In this document: piece after piece, positions 31,097 to 44,065 of the stretch
How the letters are laid out: each line of letters opens with the position of its first letter
Numbering within the stretch: the stretch's first letter is position 1
NCBI GenBank assembly: GCA_039654915.1
Contig: CM077597.1
Span: 36,864,001 to 36,928,000 of the forward strand
Length of the DNA stretch: 64,000 nt
Source of the DNA: Aquilaria yunnanensis
Lineage: Eukaryota; Streptophyta; Magnoliopsida; Malvales; Thymelaeaceae
Direction: 5' to 3'
Notes under the pieces: model-generated
Told to the model about the DNA's origin: nothing
Database searches by the model: none
What the model saw: the letters and a program-made list of their open reading frames with translations, nothing else
Program-made: the position numbers and the translations under genes

Positions 31097-32479
31097 AGTC
31101 TTACCTGACCTATGTTAGTTTGCTACCTAGAGGGCCATAACACCTCTATATAATGAACTGAACCAAATGTTAAAGTCATTTTTCTTACTAAGAATTAAGT
31201 TATATTCAAGATAGATAACAATTGTGTATTGTCACGATCAGAGCTTGGCACATTGTAGTTATTGGTTTGGAAGTTGACCATAAAAGTAGAGGCGGTGCTT
31301 CTATGATCATAGTTAGATCAAGCAATTAATGACTACTAGTAGTTGCTGAGGTACACAGTAGTAGTGAAAGGCCAAGAGGCATAGGGAGAAAGTTCAGATA
31401 AAAGTATGTTAAGGCCTAGTGGAAGAGGGCAAAGTGTTTAGCCAGCTAGATAACTAAGGACATCTAGGCTGGCCTAGGATCGAGCAGCACATTGCAGCTT
31501 AGCCAAGAACCCAAGTTATGCCTTGGGCAAGGGCTAAGTGTTGGTGTTGAGTGCTTTGTGTGCTAGGACGCGTTTGGTGAGTTAAACTAGTGAATGTAGT
31601 AAGTAAGGCTTCGAGTATATGGTAGAGAGAGGACCTAGTGTGTGCGTATAGTGGACCAAGTATACTCCAACTAAAGTATCAAGACCTTTGGCTCAAGTAG
31701 CATGCTGGTAATTTTATTACTAGGTGGTAAGAGGCCTGAGTTAAGGGACATCTGATATAGCCCAAAGGTTGTTAGCTACGTGGAGGTCCCTACACTCATG
31801 CTTGGCATTTTTTTTGGTAGCCTGAATGTGTAAAGGACTCAAGATTAGCAAGAGCGGTAGGATTGTGATGACTAGGCAGTGTATGGGCACCTCACTTAGT
31901 GCATTGTGAGACCTGATGTATAGGGGCCCTCTGAGAAGAGTGTCAAAGTCTTATACTCTAGGATTCATTTAGACTTACAGCTCTCAGTAGACCACTCATT
32001 TAGAAGAGCCTTACAGTATAGTGGAGTAGGAGTGGAGTATGCATTAGGGTTATAAGGGTGTATAATGGTGAGGCTGTTGTACACAAGCCACACACTTAGT
32101 CTAGTAGTTATTTGGAGTTATTAGATATCAAACCTATCATGGGATACTATCAGTGTAAGAGTTTCCAGACAAGTTTTATACTTGTTAAGCTAGCTTGCAC
32201 TAAATGGTCTTGGTATAGAGATGTTGGCTGCTAAACCTTGGGTGAGGCACTTTTCGGTTATTAGTGTTAGTGGACAAGTTTAGGCTTGTTAAGCTAGGTT
32301 ATGTTCGGATGTTCTACCACTGAGGGAAGGTGTGAAGAAGTTTTTGGTCACTGGACTTATAGGGATAGCTTGAAGTTGTTGGAAATCATTTATTATTGTG
32401 TTTGTGCTAAGGATAATTGAGAACTGTAACATAGTCTTCAAAGAAGGAAGTTGCACTAAGGTGCACTAGACAAAGTAAT
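31097..32479. other. No gene seen
   Basis: Mixed-composition sequence with stops in all frames. Two short similar blocks, 'acttgttaagctagcttg' (about 32181) and 'cttgttaagctaggtt' (about 32287), suggest decayed internal duplication. Probably old retrotransposon non-coding sequence; not identified. Confidence 0.35.
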
Positions 32480-32806
32480 GTTAGGCTAAAGTGGGGATAA
32501 CGAAGATAGTAATTGTTGGTATACTGTTGGGTGTAACCAAAAAGCTAGCATTGGTTATAGTACCTATGCAAGTGATAACCCAACTTGAATAGAAAAGGGC
32601 ATTAGTGGAGCAACTTGGGTGGGTGAGCGCCAAGTGGGTCGTTATGGAGTCAACACCCCTTGGTTGGGTCTATTGCTGTATGTTGGATCCATATGCTAGG
32701 AAAGGAACTCAAGGTTGAGAGATTTAATTTGGCAGGCCAAATTATGCAAGGTGGGGAGAATGTTGTGGCCCTTTTGGCAATGGGCATACCATCCATGGTC
32801 AGGCAA

Positions 32807-35280
32807 TGTTACCACCTCACAAAAATGGGAGAATTACAAACTGTGGCATAATGGTAAAAAACCATTATATTTTGTAATTCTGATCATAGTGATTGAAGTG
32901 TAACAGATAAAGGGCATGATCAGCACCTCCTTAAAAGTGTTTTAAGTTGGTAACTTGGCTCCCAAGAAAAGCCTTAAAGATTGCTTGTTTGTCAAGCAAC
33001 ATATGGACTTTTTTGTAAGGTTTTGGAAATTTGGGTACTTAATTGAAAAACTCTCAAGAAAGAGTTTTGGAGAGTTATAGGATGGATATCAATGGTATAA
33101 AATTTCTATTGGAGGAACAAATTGCTTATGGAAGATAAGTTTGGGCAAAGAAAACATAAAATGCATTAAGGACCTAAGTGTCCTAATGTAAGCCTTTGGT
33201 TGTCCAAGCTTTTAACTTAAGTCAAATGGTGAAGTTGTGGGGTTACCTCGCTCAAGAAAGGGCAGCCAAAGCAAGATAAGGATGGTCAAATTTTGGCCAA
33301 GAAAATAAGACTAAGAAACCATGGTCTTGTAGCTACAAAAATGACATAAAGCATGGTTAAGGCTATTAAGTGTGTTGAGTGCACTAAAGCCCATGTAAGT
33401 ATCCAAACTCATTTTTCTTCTCCCATTTTTGGCCTCATCTAGTAGCCCACCCCCTCCACACTTCCTCCATAGCCACTATACATCCAAGCTTGCAATTAGC
33501 TGTAATTGAAATCAAGAAAGAATAATTGGAAGCATACTAGTGCTATTGCTTGGGTGCACCAAGAATCAAGCTCAAAATTTGGCATACCCATCAAGGTAAG
33601 GAGTTCTCTTGCTCTCATAGAATGTTTAATTTGTTTTCAAGCATCCATGCAGCTAGAGCTAGGCTTGGAAGAGAGCCAAAAGCTTGATAAACCAAGCTTA
33701 GTGATGGGAATACACTTTGTGAAGGTTTTATGACCTAGTGTGAAGTGCACAATGATGGCAGCGAATTTAAGGGTTTCTTGAGGCCAAAGTTAGTACTAAT
33801 TAGTGTTAAAACTATCCTAAAGCCAAGTTTATGCTTGAGGAGGGCTGCCACAGTGATTTGCTTATGTTTATTTCATGTTTTATGGACTAACCAATGCATA
33901 TTATTGCTGCCACATTTCATGTGTTTGTTGTTTGTATTTGGCTTCTGCATTTGGATGCTCTGTATTGGATATTTGCATTGTGTTTTGTTGTGTTTTAGGG
34001 TCTTTTTATGCAGGTGATATCAAGGGTTACATTACCTTAGGACGATAAGTGCTATCCTTACTAAGTTTCACAATGAAACTCACTCCCCTCAAATCTGTCC
34101 ATTTCAGGTCCAGTAGAAAGATCACATTCAAACTGACCTTTTTGTTTTGAGTTTTGATCTGAAATTTCCGTTATTTGAACTTCCAGTTATCTAGTTGTGA
34201 GCTGAAAATTTTGGTTATTTTAGGAGCACATTTGGTATTTTTAGTGATGGTACTTATTGTGTTATGCAGCAGCTGTCCAGCATCCTGTTTCTGTAGTGGA
34301 TTGTGTCTTAAGCTCTCCTGTAACTTGGGTGCATGTTTTAGCTGAATTAATTCCATTATGTAGTGTATGGATTCATGTACATTTAAGACATGTAAATTTG
34401 AAACAAATATGTGAACATTTGAGGACTGTTTTGCTATGTGTGTGAATGTGGTGCACAAGCTGTCTAAGTGTGAATGATAGGTTGCTTGTGTGTAAATTCT
34501 GTTTTGGCCAGATAAAGTTGCTATATGGAAGAGAATGTAATCCCTATGTGCATTGGACATGTATGGAATAGCCTTGGAGGGCTTACCCCTTGTGAATGAA
34601 GTGTTTGCGCACTTATGAAATTTTGTATGGGCAAAATGGTCATAAAGTGGACAGAATTTTGACCTTGAACTCAAAGTTCTATATCTCCCTGTGAAGAATT
34701 GATCCTCATATGAAATTTTGACCATGCCTAGAAAACATCTATAGATTTACCTGGGATTTGGAATTTCTGAATTTGAAGCTCTGTAGCTAAATTTATGACG
34801 TTTCAAAATTGGCTAAGTTAGTGTTCATTTGGTCAGAATTTTGTAACCAACTTAAAAAATCTATAACTTGGTCCATAGTTGGGCTATTGATGTAAAACCA
34901 AATTTTGTGGTTTGGCTTAAGTCTCTACTTGATATTGAAGCAAACAAAATAGGGGGTACTTGGCCAGATTAATATATTTTGTTGGCAGAAGTTTCAGGTG
35001 CAGTGGCTGATTACTTAAACTTACAAGATTGCGTAATGTGTGGTAGCCTAGATTAAGACTTGTGCTAGTGTTTTCCTTCCTTGGTTCCATGGTGTGCACA
35101 AAATGTGAATATGTATGTAATGGTTGGACCAATATGCTTGTATTTACATAGTGCCCAAGAGGGCCACTTGGGTATGCACACTAAGGGTATTGTTCTAATG
35201 GCCTGCAGAACATACTAACCCTAGGAGTTTTAAATGCACAATTTTGGCACCATAACTGGACTACCCCGGGGTGGGTAATA
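32807..35280 (+). mobile_element. Solo LTR of a gypsy family (2.4-kb LTR), copy 1
   Basis: Starts TGTTACCACCTCAC and ends GTGGGTAATA (a decayed ...AACA). It is collinear over its length with the solo LTR at 57299-59694. Flanks GGCAA (32802-32806) and GGTAA (35281-35285) form a 5-bp target duplication with one C-to-T change. A related empty site is at 37226-37240 in the neighbouring repeat unit. There is no internal region, so the element has been reduced to one LTR by recombination. The family is probably chromovirus-like, judged by the 'cttactaagtttc' plus 'actcccc' stretch. Confidence 0.8.
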
Positions 35281-35577
35281 GGTAAGGCTTAGTATTAAGA
35301 TGATATCCCTTGTTTGAATGCCTGATTTATTGTAAATTAGTGAATCAAGGAAGTTATTGAAAGGTGAGATGGTTCCCAGGTTATTTTTCTGCCAAAGTGT
35401 CACTAGGTGCAAAAAGGATATTTTGTGCCTCAATGTGAGAGTTTTGGTTTTAAAGCTCATGAGTTTGGTCCCAAATTGACAAGAACCCAAATTTTAGGAC
35501 AACGAGGTGGGCAGAACAATGATAGTAGTTGTTGGTGTATACTTGGGCATCAACAAAAAGTATAACAATGGTTATAG

Positions 35578-36993
35578 TGTTAGTGTTGTGCCCAAAAAAC
35601 CAATCATGAGATGATTGTATTTTTGCAAATTGAGTCATGATATTTTATTGAGGCATTAATCCAGCAATTTTGTTTGTTGTTTTGTTTCTGCGTAACGTAA
35701 TAAACATAATTGTAACCCTAGAATAATGATATTCTTAAACGTCCCTAGTCTAGTATTATTGTGGAGCGGGTTGCAATAATACATAATGACTAGCATATGT
35801 GGAGACTAATATGAGATATGTAGTCTACATATGGGTACAAGTTGGAGAACTTGTGTACTGGACCGACCCACCATGAGAACACTTCATGGATCGTTATATG
35901 AGTGTCATAAGTGATTCTCATAGTGATCATGGTATATGTAGTCCTTCGACCTAAGATCATCAAGGTTCCCTACATGTGAGTCACATACTTTGATACTTTC
36001 CTTTGTTGCTCGTAACTGAGTGAACTTGAAGGAGGTCATTGGGTATGTCACATATCATGCGGAGGGATTTGTATGATCAAGATGGGATTTGTCCCTCCTA
36101 TGTAACGGGAGTGATATCTTTGGGCCCCTTGATAGAGTGAGACTTAGAAAATGCATGGCCATGCTCTGATGAGTTGATATATGATATCAATGTCATCAGT
36201 TTAAGTTAGTCTACTCGGTAATCAAGAAACCAAAGATTGGGCTATACGAGAGTGACACATTCCATGTCTCGTGCTTAGTCTTGATATCTTGGACAAAGGG
36301 ACAATGGCATATATCGGTGATGATCATAAAGGTTTAGTCGATTCACCGACAATCTTGTCACTTGGGTAGCAATGATGTGTTGCTAGACACCGCTCATTGC
36401 TTATGATCATAAATGTGATTTATGATCATTGCCAACATGGCAAGAGCCTATTGGGTCGCACACGTAGAGCTATTTGGATCATTAGAGTGCATGGGCTAAT
36501 TATTTGGGTTATGGTTTCACTTTAATTTCATATTAATAATGGGCCAAGGAGTTGAGCCATTATTAAGTCCGAAATTAAATCCTAATTGGATTAGGGCTTT
36601 GAAACCCATTAGGCCTGGAAGTTGAGTCTCACTATAAATACAACTTTTAAGTGAGAAATTCGCAGGTCTCCTTGCCCTAGCCTCCCAAAAGGACAGCCGC
36701 ACTCTTCTCTTGCAATTCCTTGGAGGACGCAAGCTAGCACTGCGAGCGCAAGAGAAACGCATCTGCTGGGACGTGGTGGAAGCGTGGTGATCCCGAGAGG
36801 CTCGTGTGGATACCATAGAGAGCCTGAACACGTCAACTGTTCAGGTTTTGTGATTCGACTGTACAGTTGAGTGAGAGATCTCAACCGAAAATTAGGTATG
36901 AAATTTTCGAACACCCGGTTTACCCAGTTTCACTTGGATCCTGGAGGGTTTCGGTTAAATTCCGCTGCGCTGTTTGGCTCCCGAAACCCAACA
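35578..36993 (+). mobile_element. Solo LTR of the copia family, young
   Basis: 1416 bp, TGTTAG...CCAACA, with about ten differences from the copia-1 LTRs by eye. Target duplication TATAG on both sides (35573-35577 and 36994-36998). No primer-binding site follows, so it is a true solo LTR. It lies in the second unit of the 0.54-kb tandem duplication. Confidence 0.93.
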
Positions 36994-37500
36994 TATAGTA
37001 CCTACACAAGCGAGAAATAGACGTGAGTACCAAAGAATGTCGGTTGAGTAAGTTGGCTAGGTGGGCACCAAATGGAGTTGATATAGAGTCAACACCCCTT
37101 AGTATGGTTTATCAAGATATGTTGGCACATATCCCATAAAAGTGTCACAACGGGGTGATTCAATTTGGAGGACTAAATTGTTTAAGGTGGGGAGAATATT
37201 ATGACTCTCTAGGTAACAGGCGCATCATCCATAGCCTGGTAAGGCTTAATATTAAGTCAAAATCCCTATTTTAAATGCCTCATTCAATATGAATTACTGA
37301 CTCAAGCAAGTTATTCAAGGTTGAGACAGTTCCTAGGTCATTTTGCTACCTGTGTCACTGGGTACAAAATGGTTATTTTACACCTCGTTGTGATAGGTTT
37401 GTTTCTAAAGCCCATAAATTTTTTTCCAGAGGCCCAAATTGACAAGAAACCAAAGTTTAGAAAAAAATTGCATCAATATTATGATACTATTTGGACAATG

Positions 37501-39740
37501 TGTAATTTGTCATAAAGGAAAAATTTGGAGTTGTTTAGAGCTAAGCTAGTTTTAAAACCATTTGGGAGGCTTTTTGTCTTCCCCTGTTGACCTACGTATA
37601 ACCCTAATCATAAAACAGCATAGGAATGAAGCATAACTACTTAAGGAAAAGCTAATTATAAGCAATTCTAGCGTTAGAGGTCAAAATAGTTTCCTGGATT
37701 ATGGGTTTAAAATCCACTATGTACTTAATTCCTAGGAACTAAACTCTTTTATTGAAGTATCATTTAGGAAAAAATAACCAAGCATGAATTAGGCCATTGA
37801 TGCTTTAAGACTAGTCTTTGCACTAGGATCTATTTAATTCTAAAGCCTTAGTTTAGAATTAGGAGTGGTAAAGGAACGTACATAAGTTTATAACCCATGC
37901 TTAAAAACAAACTTCATAATTGTTCAATGCCCATAAAGGCATCCTACTACTTCTTAACCTAAGCTTTAGATAACATTCATAGGTAAACACCATTTCATTG
38001 TCAAATCCTTGTTCAATACAGAAACATCAAGTTCATAATACATGTGTCATAAGTTATTACGACCCAGTCATAATTTATGGTTACAACTTAAATCTTTTTT
38101 TATGTACATTGTGCAATTTAATATAATATACACAAGCACAACCAAACCAAGCACTGAAAAACAAGCCCTAGGTCTCTGGCATACTATCCATAGAAGCTGC
38201 CTTCACGAAACCCCATGCATCATGCACACCATACATTGTAAGCCACTGCCAGAAGAGTGTCTTCATTACGTAGACATATGCTTTATAACCTTTTGATAGA
38301 AATGAGATTATTACCAACACATAAGACACTTCCTAGCAAGAACAAACATCGTTAGTGACTCAACTCCCTTTCCTTTGGAACAAACAAAATAAAGGGGGTG
38401 AGTTTAGGGAATCTTAGAACTTAGTAAGGTGTTTCACTACTTTTATTCCTATAACTTAAAAAGACATTAACCCAACACACAACACACAACACACACACAT
38501 ACACACACACACACACACAAATTTATAAAGATGAAAACTACATGATGCATGATTGCTAATAAATTAACCAAATAGTGAGGCCTAAAGCTTGTAGTACAAC
38601 TAACCATTAACAAGTAGACAATGAGCTCCCAAACCCTATCATGGTATGCCAAACTTGGCTTCCTAGTTTCTTATGGTTCATTTTCAAGCTAGCATTGAGG
38701 TTCTTAGATCCGAGGAATCTTATACTGTGGATTAGGTTATGGTTCTTAGGTCCAAAATCATAGACCACAGATCATATCACCTACACTTAGGAGCAATTCA
38801 TTTGGCTCTAAGCTATCCTTGTCTTAGCTTACTTCATTCACAAGTCAATTACCACAAAAAATATCATAATGAAAATTTTAACTTGGACCTCAAGAAGGAA
38901 GGTAGAGAAAACCCTTACATTAAGACCTTGAATTCATTGGGAATAGTAGCTTTGGCCTTGGTTCCCACTTTGCTAATTAATCATCTCATAGTTAATCTAT
39001 CATGAGCCACATAATTTTGATTGATCAATACTCAATATCTATTCAATATTAATTAGCAAATTAATTAAGGAAACCATACCAAAATTCTTTCAGTTTGGCC
39101 GTAAGCTTCCTATCGAATTTCGCACAAAGTCTTGTAGTGAACAGCTAGTTTGTTGGTTCACAAGCTAGCTTAGGCCCTCTTCTTTGAAGGATGCCTTCTT
39201 TAGGAACTATGCAGCAAATTCTTTTCTTCACACCCAAACCAACTCATGGCTCTTTTCTTTTAGTATAGAGTGTTTCTTTATGAACAAGTGAACCTTACTT
39301 ACTCAAAGCAAAAGCATGTCATAGTACAAATGTAGCCTAAGGAATCTGTCAAGCATCAAGCCACTTAGCCTCTCTTTATCTCTTAATTTGACACCGAAAT
39401 TGCTCGCTAAGTTTCATAGTTTTGAGACACCAAGCAAGCTTGCCATATAGTATACCACCTAGCGTTGGTCTTTACTTCTTGTTTCATCTGTACTAATTTG
39501 CCACCAAAATTGCCTTCTTTCTTTATAAAATGCGTAAGCTAGCCTTGTTCAAGAACCTATTTTTAATCGATATGCACTACCACCTAATTTCTATTTTCAC
39601 AAATTTTTTGCTCCTAAAACATACCACTTTACTCGTTCCTTTTTTTTTCACAAAACCACCACCTAAAAGCTATATAAATATTATTAAGTGGAATTAATAA
39701 ATCTTAGCTCACTAATTTTTGGCTTAAATTATGGGTGTAA
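37501..39740 (-). repeat. Probable 3' LTR of the minus-strand chromovirus remnant
   Basis: It lies directly downstream (minus strand) of the chromovirus stop codon at 39745-39747 and of a G-rich tract (gctaggggggtagaa) that fits a polypurine tract. On minus it contains 'accttactaagttct' followed by 'aaactcaccccc', matching the transcript-start region of the 2.4-kb gypsy solo LTRs. The far end is not defined. No frame of interest; it contains an (AC)n microsatellite. Confidence 0.45.
38474..38519 (+). repeat. (AC)n microsatellite
   Basis: An imperfect aacacac series followed by uninterrupted ac dinucleotides. A simple sequence repeat with no coding value. Confidence 0.9.
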
Positions 39741-39744
39741 AATT

Positions 39745-42210
39745 CTACCCCCCTAGCAAAATTTTGTCCTCCAAATTTGCTACCAATCTTAAAAAGTCTT
39801 GAGGGTATTGTTTCATCATATCTGATTCTATCTCCCAAGTAGTGTTTTCCTCCCCATGGTTAGACCATTGCACTTTAACCGTAGGTAGTAACTTAGTTCT
39901 TAGCTTTCTCATATCTTTAGCTAGGACTTTAGTTGGTCTTTCATCATTGCTAAGGTTTGGTCCTCAAGGTATTGTCTCTAGCTACAACAGATGATTTGTA
40001 TCATTTAGATACTTCTTAAGCATGTGTACATGAAATACATTGAGAATGTGCTCTATGTTAGGTGGCAAAGCCAACCTATATGCCACATTCCTTATCTTTT
40101 ACAGGATGTCATAGGGACCAATATACCTTGGGGCCGATTTGTTTCTCTTCCCAAACCTAGTTATCCCTTTTAAAGGATAGACCTTTACCCAAACCTTATC
40201 TCCTACAAAGTCCTCTACGTCTTTCCTTCCTTCATCCACATTCCTTTAAGTTCTATGATTAGCAGTCTTAATTCTTTCTTAGATGACCTTAATCTTTTTT
40301 GTGGTTTCTTGTACCATTACAGGTCCTTGCTCAATCATATCTTTTACATCCATCCAGCAATGAGGGGTTATACATTTTCTTCCATAAAATGGCTCATAGG
40401 GTGTGTTCTTGATCACTAATTGATAGCTGTTGTTGCATAAAAATTCAATCAAAGGTAGGTGTTGGTCCCATTCACGTCTAAAATCTATTACACAACTTCT
40501 TATCATATCCTCCAAGATCTAGATTACCCTATATGATTGACCATCTATTTGAGGATGTGAATCTAGGATCTCTCTTAGACACTATACTATTTGGAATGCC
40601 ATGAAGCCTAACAATTTCCTTAATGTACAAGTGAGCCAACTTGTCTATTGTATTTGTGAGCTTCATAAGCAAAATAAGTGTGCTAACTTGGTGAGTCCAT
40701 CCATAGTTTCTTATATAGTATCATGTCTGCCTCTGGTCAATGGCAAACCACATAAGAAATCCATTGTCACTGATCCCTACCTCCTCTCATGATTGGGCAA
40801 TGGTTACGATGTGCCTAAAGGTTATTGATGTTCAACCTTCACCCTCTAGCAAGTTGGGCATCTTGCCACACAAGCTTTTGAATATTTTCTAAACCTAAGC
40901 CACCAGAAGTAAGGCTTGAGGCTATTATACATCTTACCCCATCTAGGGTGTATAGACAACCTACTTGCGTGGGCTTCAGTTAAGATTTGCTCTCTCAAGT
41001 CATCTATCATAGGCACATACAACCTCTTATTAAACTTCAGTAGCCCTTGATCATAACTAAATCCCTTGCACAATCTACCTTTTTCATCTTCAGAAATCTA
41101 CCTTAAACAAGTGTCTTTATTTTTGGCCTGCCTAATCACCTTCAGCTAGCTTGGTTGGATAACAAGTGAGTAAAGGTGCGTTGTTCACAATTTTGTCACT
41201 TTTTACTATGAGGGATAGGGTATTCTCTTTTATCTTCACATCCTTTCCTCTTGTACTAACTATTCCAATATACTTCATACTTAAGGTATCTGCCATTACA
41301 TTGCCTTTTCTTGAAGTACACTCTATAGTGCAATCAAAATCCATCATGTACTCTAACATCTTCTCTACCTCATGTTCAAATCTTTCTGAGTAAACAAGTT
41401 CCTTAAGGTCCTTTGATCAGTAAAGTTTTGAAAGGTATTGCTGAACAAATAATGCCTCCATTGTTTAAGGGCATGAATCACAACAGCTAATTCTAAGTCA
41501 TGGACTACATAGTTCTTTCCATAGGGCCTTAATTGCCCAAAACCATAGTCAATCTCTTAGTTTTATTTCATCAATACACATTGTAACCGTAAATTAAAAA
41601 AATATGTGTAGACCATAAATGGTTTGTGTGGATCAGGAAGTGTGAGTATAGTAGCATCTGTAACCCTTTTCTGAAGCTCTTGGAAACTAGCCTCAGGTTG
41701 GCCATTCCACTCAAACTTCTGCTTTTTGTTAGTAAGTTAAGTGAGTGGAGAGGTAATCATAGAAAACTTGTGAACAAATCTCTTATAATATCTAGCCATG
41801 CATAGAAAGCTTTTACTCTCTTTGACATTTTGTGGCCTTTGCAAATCAGCCATTGCCCTTACCCTTTCTGGGCCTACAGCTAAGCCTTGATAATTGATGA
41901 TGTGTCCTAAGAAGGCTATCTTAGCTGTCCAGAAGTGGCACTTGGATAGTTTTCCATATTGTTGATGTTCTTTTAAGGTCTTTAGTACTACTCTAAGGTG
42001 ATCCTCAGGTTCTTGTTTGGTCTTATAGTGGACTAGAATATCATCATTGAACACCTTTACAAACTTATCCAAATAAGGCCTAAATGCTCTATTCATTAAG
42101 CCCATGAAGAAAGTAATAGCATTAGTTAGGCCAAAAGACATGATGTATGCTCAAAATGCTGATACTTTTTTCTAAAGGTTATCTGAATGTCTTCTACCTT
42201 AATGATAGTT
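39745..42210 (-). pseudogene. Chromovirus-type Ty3/gypsy pol, minus strand, decayed
   Basis: Order on minus: partial reverse transcriptase (41737-42141: MSFGLTNAITFFMGLMNRAF, then VFNDDILVH in place of the usual V-IDDILVYS, then KCHFW and FLGHII), RNase H end (41132-41359), integrase zinc region (40846-41073, ending CVARCPTC), integrase core/C-terminal part (40279-40515: VIDFRREWDQHLPLIEF, YGRKC) and a chromodomain at the end (about 39750-39880: VKVQWSNHGEENTTWEIESD, then NLEDKILL). Stops and frameshifts separate the pieces. The reverse transcriptase is cut off at about 42200, where a Tat-type LTR begins. The chromodomain, which in this family guides integration to heterochromatin, is well preserved in sequence. 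Confidence 0.8.
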
Positions 42211-42229
42211 GAAGGGCTAGTACCCCAGC

Positions 42230-42840
42230 TTGTTGCCAAACAACTTGTATAATCGAAGATGGTCCCCTTCATCAAAGTGATCTAAGGAGGGTCTGCTTAG
42301 GAAAAATTGGCAGGGGAGCACCTTTAGACTATGAGTATCGACCTCATCCCAAACAAGGTTGCTTGGACGCTTGACCTTCTTTTCCCATATCGACTCGTGG
42401 CACTTGGAACCATCGGCCAGGCAGTTATCACCTTACCCTCCAAATCATGTTAGAGCATCATTTTGCTTGTTCATAAAGCCTAACTAGTAGGGATCATTCT
42501 TTGGGGAGCAAGTAGCTCAGACCCATTGATCAAGCCATACATGTGTTAAGCTATCCTTGTGTCGAGCTTAACAACCACTTGGCTTTCCCCCTCTATAAAT
42601 AGTTCATGGAGCCCTCTCAAGTAAGGGATTGTAAAACCCCACTCTACATTCATGCATCCTTTCTAAAAATCCTAATTCTGACTTAGGCATCGGAGGCTCC
42701 CCCCCCCTAGAAAATACTCCGAGCAACCCCATTCAGCCCTTTTCTTCCTTTGTCTTATAGAGCTCCCACCCTATAGTGTCTTTGTTTACATTTACTAGTC
42801 AAGTATCAATGTCCTACACAGAATATGTCCTAGAGCATCA
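42230..42840 (+). repeat. LTR of a second Tat-type element (plus strand)
   Basis: It has a TATA box (tataaata, 42594-42601) about 250 bp before its end. It then carries the block 'gacttaggcatcggagg' typical of Tat LTRs of plants, and ends ...catca just before a primer-binding-like sequence. The left end is uncertain; chromovirus sequence stops near 42210. Confidence 0.55.
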
Positions 42841-42860
42841 TTTGGTGCAATCTGTGGGAA
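42841..42860 (+). other. Primer-binding site of the second Tat-type element, diverged
   Basis: The bases tttggtgcaatctgtggg correspond to the usual Tat leader start TTTGGCGCCGTCTGTGGG, with CpG positions decayed. This supports the LTR end just before. Confidence 0.6.
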
Positions 42861-43479
42861 CCAATTTTCTTGTTTCCATTGTAGAGACACATCACTTTAA
42901 GGACAAGGGGATTCAGAACCCCCAGTCCTCGAGGTGCTTCGAAATACTACGAGTGCACCTCCTCCCCCTTATTTGGAAGCCTCATAGTCAGAGGAGGAAT
43001 GACGATTAATGGTCACCATGGGTTTTCTACGCAAGTTTCAACCCTCTATAGTGGCTAAGGTGACTTAACACCCAGACCAGCATCTAGCTTAGGCAAAGTG
43101 CACAAGCTGAATTATTCCTCCCAAGGAGCTTGATGATACAGGCCATAAATCATCTCATCAAAACACCACTAACCCTAGTTTATGCACTAAACCTTCAATT
43201 AAGGAGATTTCCCTTTGAAGACAAAGAGGGAAAGGCTTATATCCCAAGGAACAATAGTCTTCACACCAGAGAAGTCCCTTTTCTCTTGAAAAAACCCTTT
43301 CTTCATGTTGACAAAGTGCCTCACCAAAAAGGAGATGTTATTCTTTACAATCGAGAGAGTGTAATAGGAGAGAAGAAGGATCTACGATGATCTTGATGGA
43401 AAAAATACTGGAAAGACTGGATTGAGTAGAAAGGTAGGTGTCTCAAAAATAAGTATGGTCATGGCTTTCAAAAGCCTCT

Positions 43480-44065
43480 ACGAGTGAGGAGACCCGTTTT
43501 TCTGTGATGTAGCTGAGGCACCAATGCCAGCTGACTTTTGGATGCCAAGGCTAGAAAACTTTGATGGTAGAAGTGATCTACAAGTGCACTTAACAAAATA
43601 CTAAAGAAGCATGATGTTACATGGTGCTAATGATGCTGCCCACTGCAAATTCTCCAAGGTGACACTCTCAGGACCCCCTACTACTTGGTACAACTCTATG
43701 GCATCAAGGACAATTTTAAGCTTCAAGGAGCTTTCAACAGCCTTCACCTAGTAGTTTATTATATGCCACCCAATAGTGAAGATACCCATCTAGATGTTTG
43801 ACATAAGCCAGGAGAATGATGAAAAAATTTGGGTATTATGTTAAAAGGTTCAATAAGGATGCTCTAAGCATCCTAGATTTCTGACAACAAATTTGGATTT
43901 TGGTGATGACTAGAGGCCTTAAAAGGGACTCCCAGTTGTTCTATGAATTTTAAAAGGACCCAAGTGGAACCTTGGATGAATTTTATAGAAGAGCCAAGTA
44001 TCTTATGACTGCTAAAGAACTCTAAATGGGTGGACCAAAGTATGGCAACTAGAGTACCAAAGCCC
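43480..44065 (+). pseudogene. Tat-type gag, plus strand, decayed
   Basis: Reading through stops and frameshifts, gag blocks appear in order: PADFWMPRLENFDGRSD, MMLHGANDA, WYNSMASRTILSFKELSTAF, ENDEKI, and LDEFYRRAKYLMTAKEL. They match the Tat gag core (M-P-YDG-DP, W---L---SI-SFE-L---F) and the fragment at 29726-29984. No pol of this element follows in the window. Confidence 0.65.

Larger units (their letters stand above)
32480..37500 (+). repeat. Tandem duplication of about 0.54 kb with polypurine tract, split by two solo LTRs
   Basis: Blocks at 32486-32806 and 35281-35505 recur in the same order at 35506-35577 and 36999-37460. Each copy has the block 'ggttatagtacct', then 'gagtcaacacccctt', then 'aaggtggggagaa' followed by an LTR-like start (tgttgtggccc at 32761; tattatgactc at 37199), then 'catccat', then 'ggtaaggctta-tattaag'. 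With the solo LTRs at 32807-35280 and 35578-36993 removed, the unit is about 538 bp. The 'aaggtggggagaa' block looks like the polypurine tract and LTR junction of a chromovirus-like gypsy element. Confidence 0.6.

Noticed and set aside
34171..34725. A 184-codon minus-strand frame inside the gypsy solo LTR
   Set aside because: It lies within a non-coding LTR. The corresponding stretch of the second solo LTR copy (58701-59169) is broken into short pieces, and no domain is visible.
38474..38519. Possible CRISPR-like or regularly spaced repeat at the AC-rich tract
   Set aside because: It is a plain dinucleotide microsatellite without spacers.
43130..43390. An 86-codon plus-strand frame upstream of the second Tat gag
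   Set aside because: It lies in the leader/gag N-terminal zone of the element and could be part of gag in a shifted frame, but it shows no gag motif of its own.
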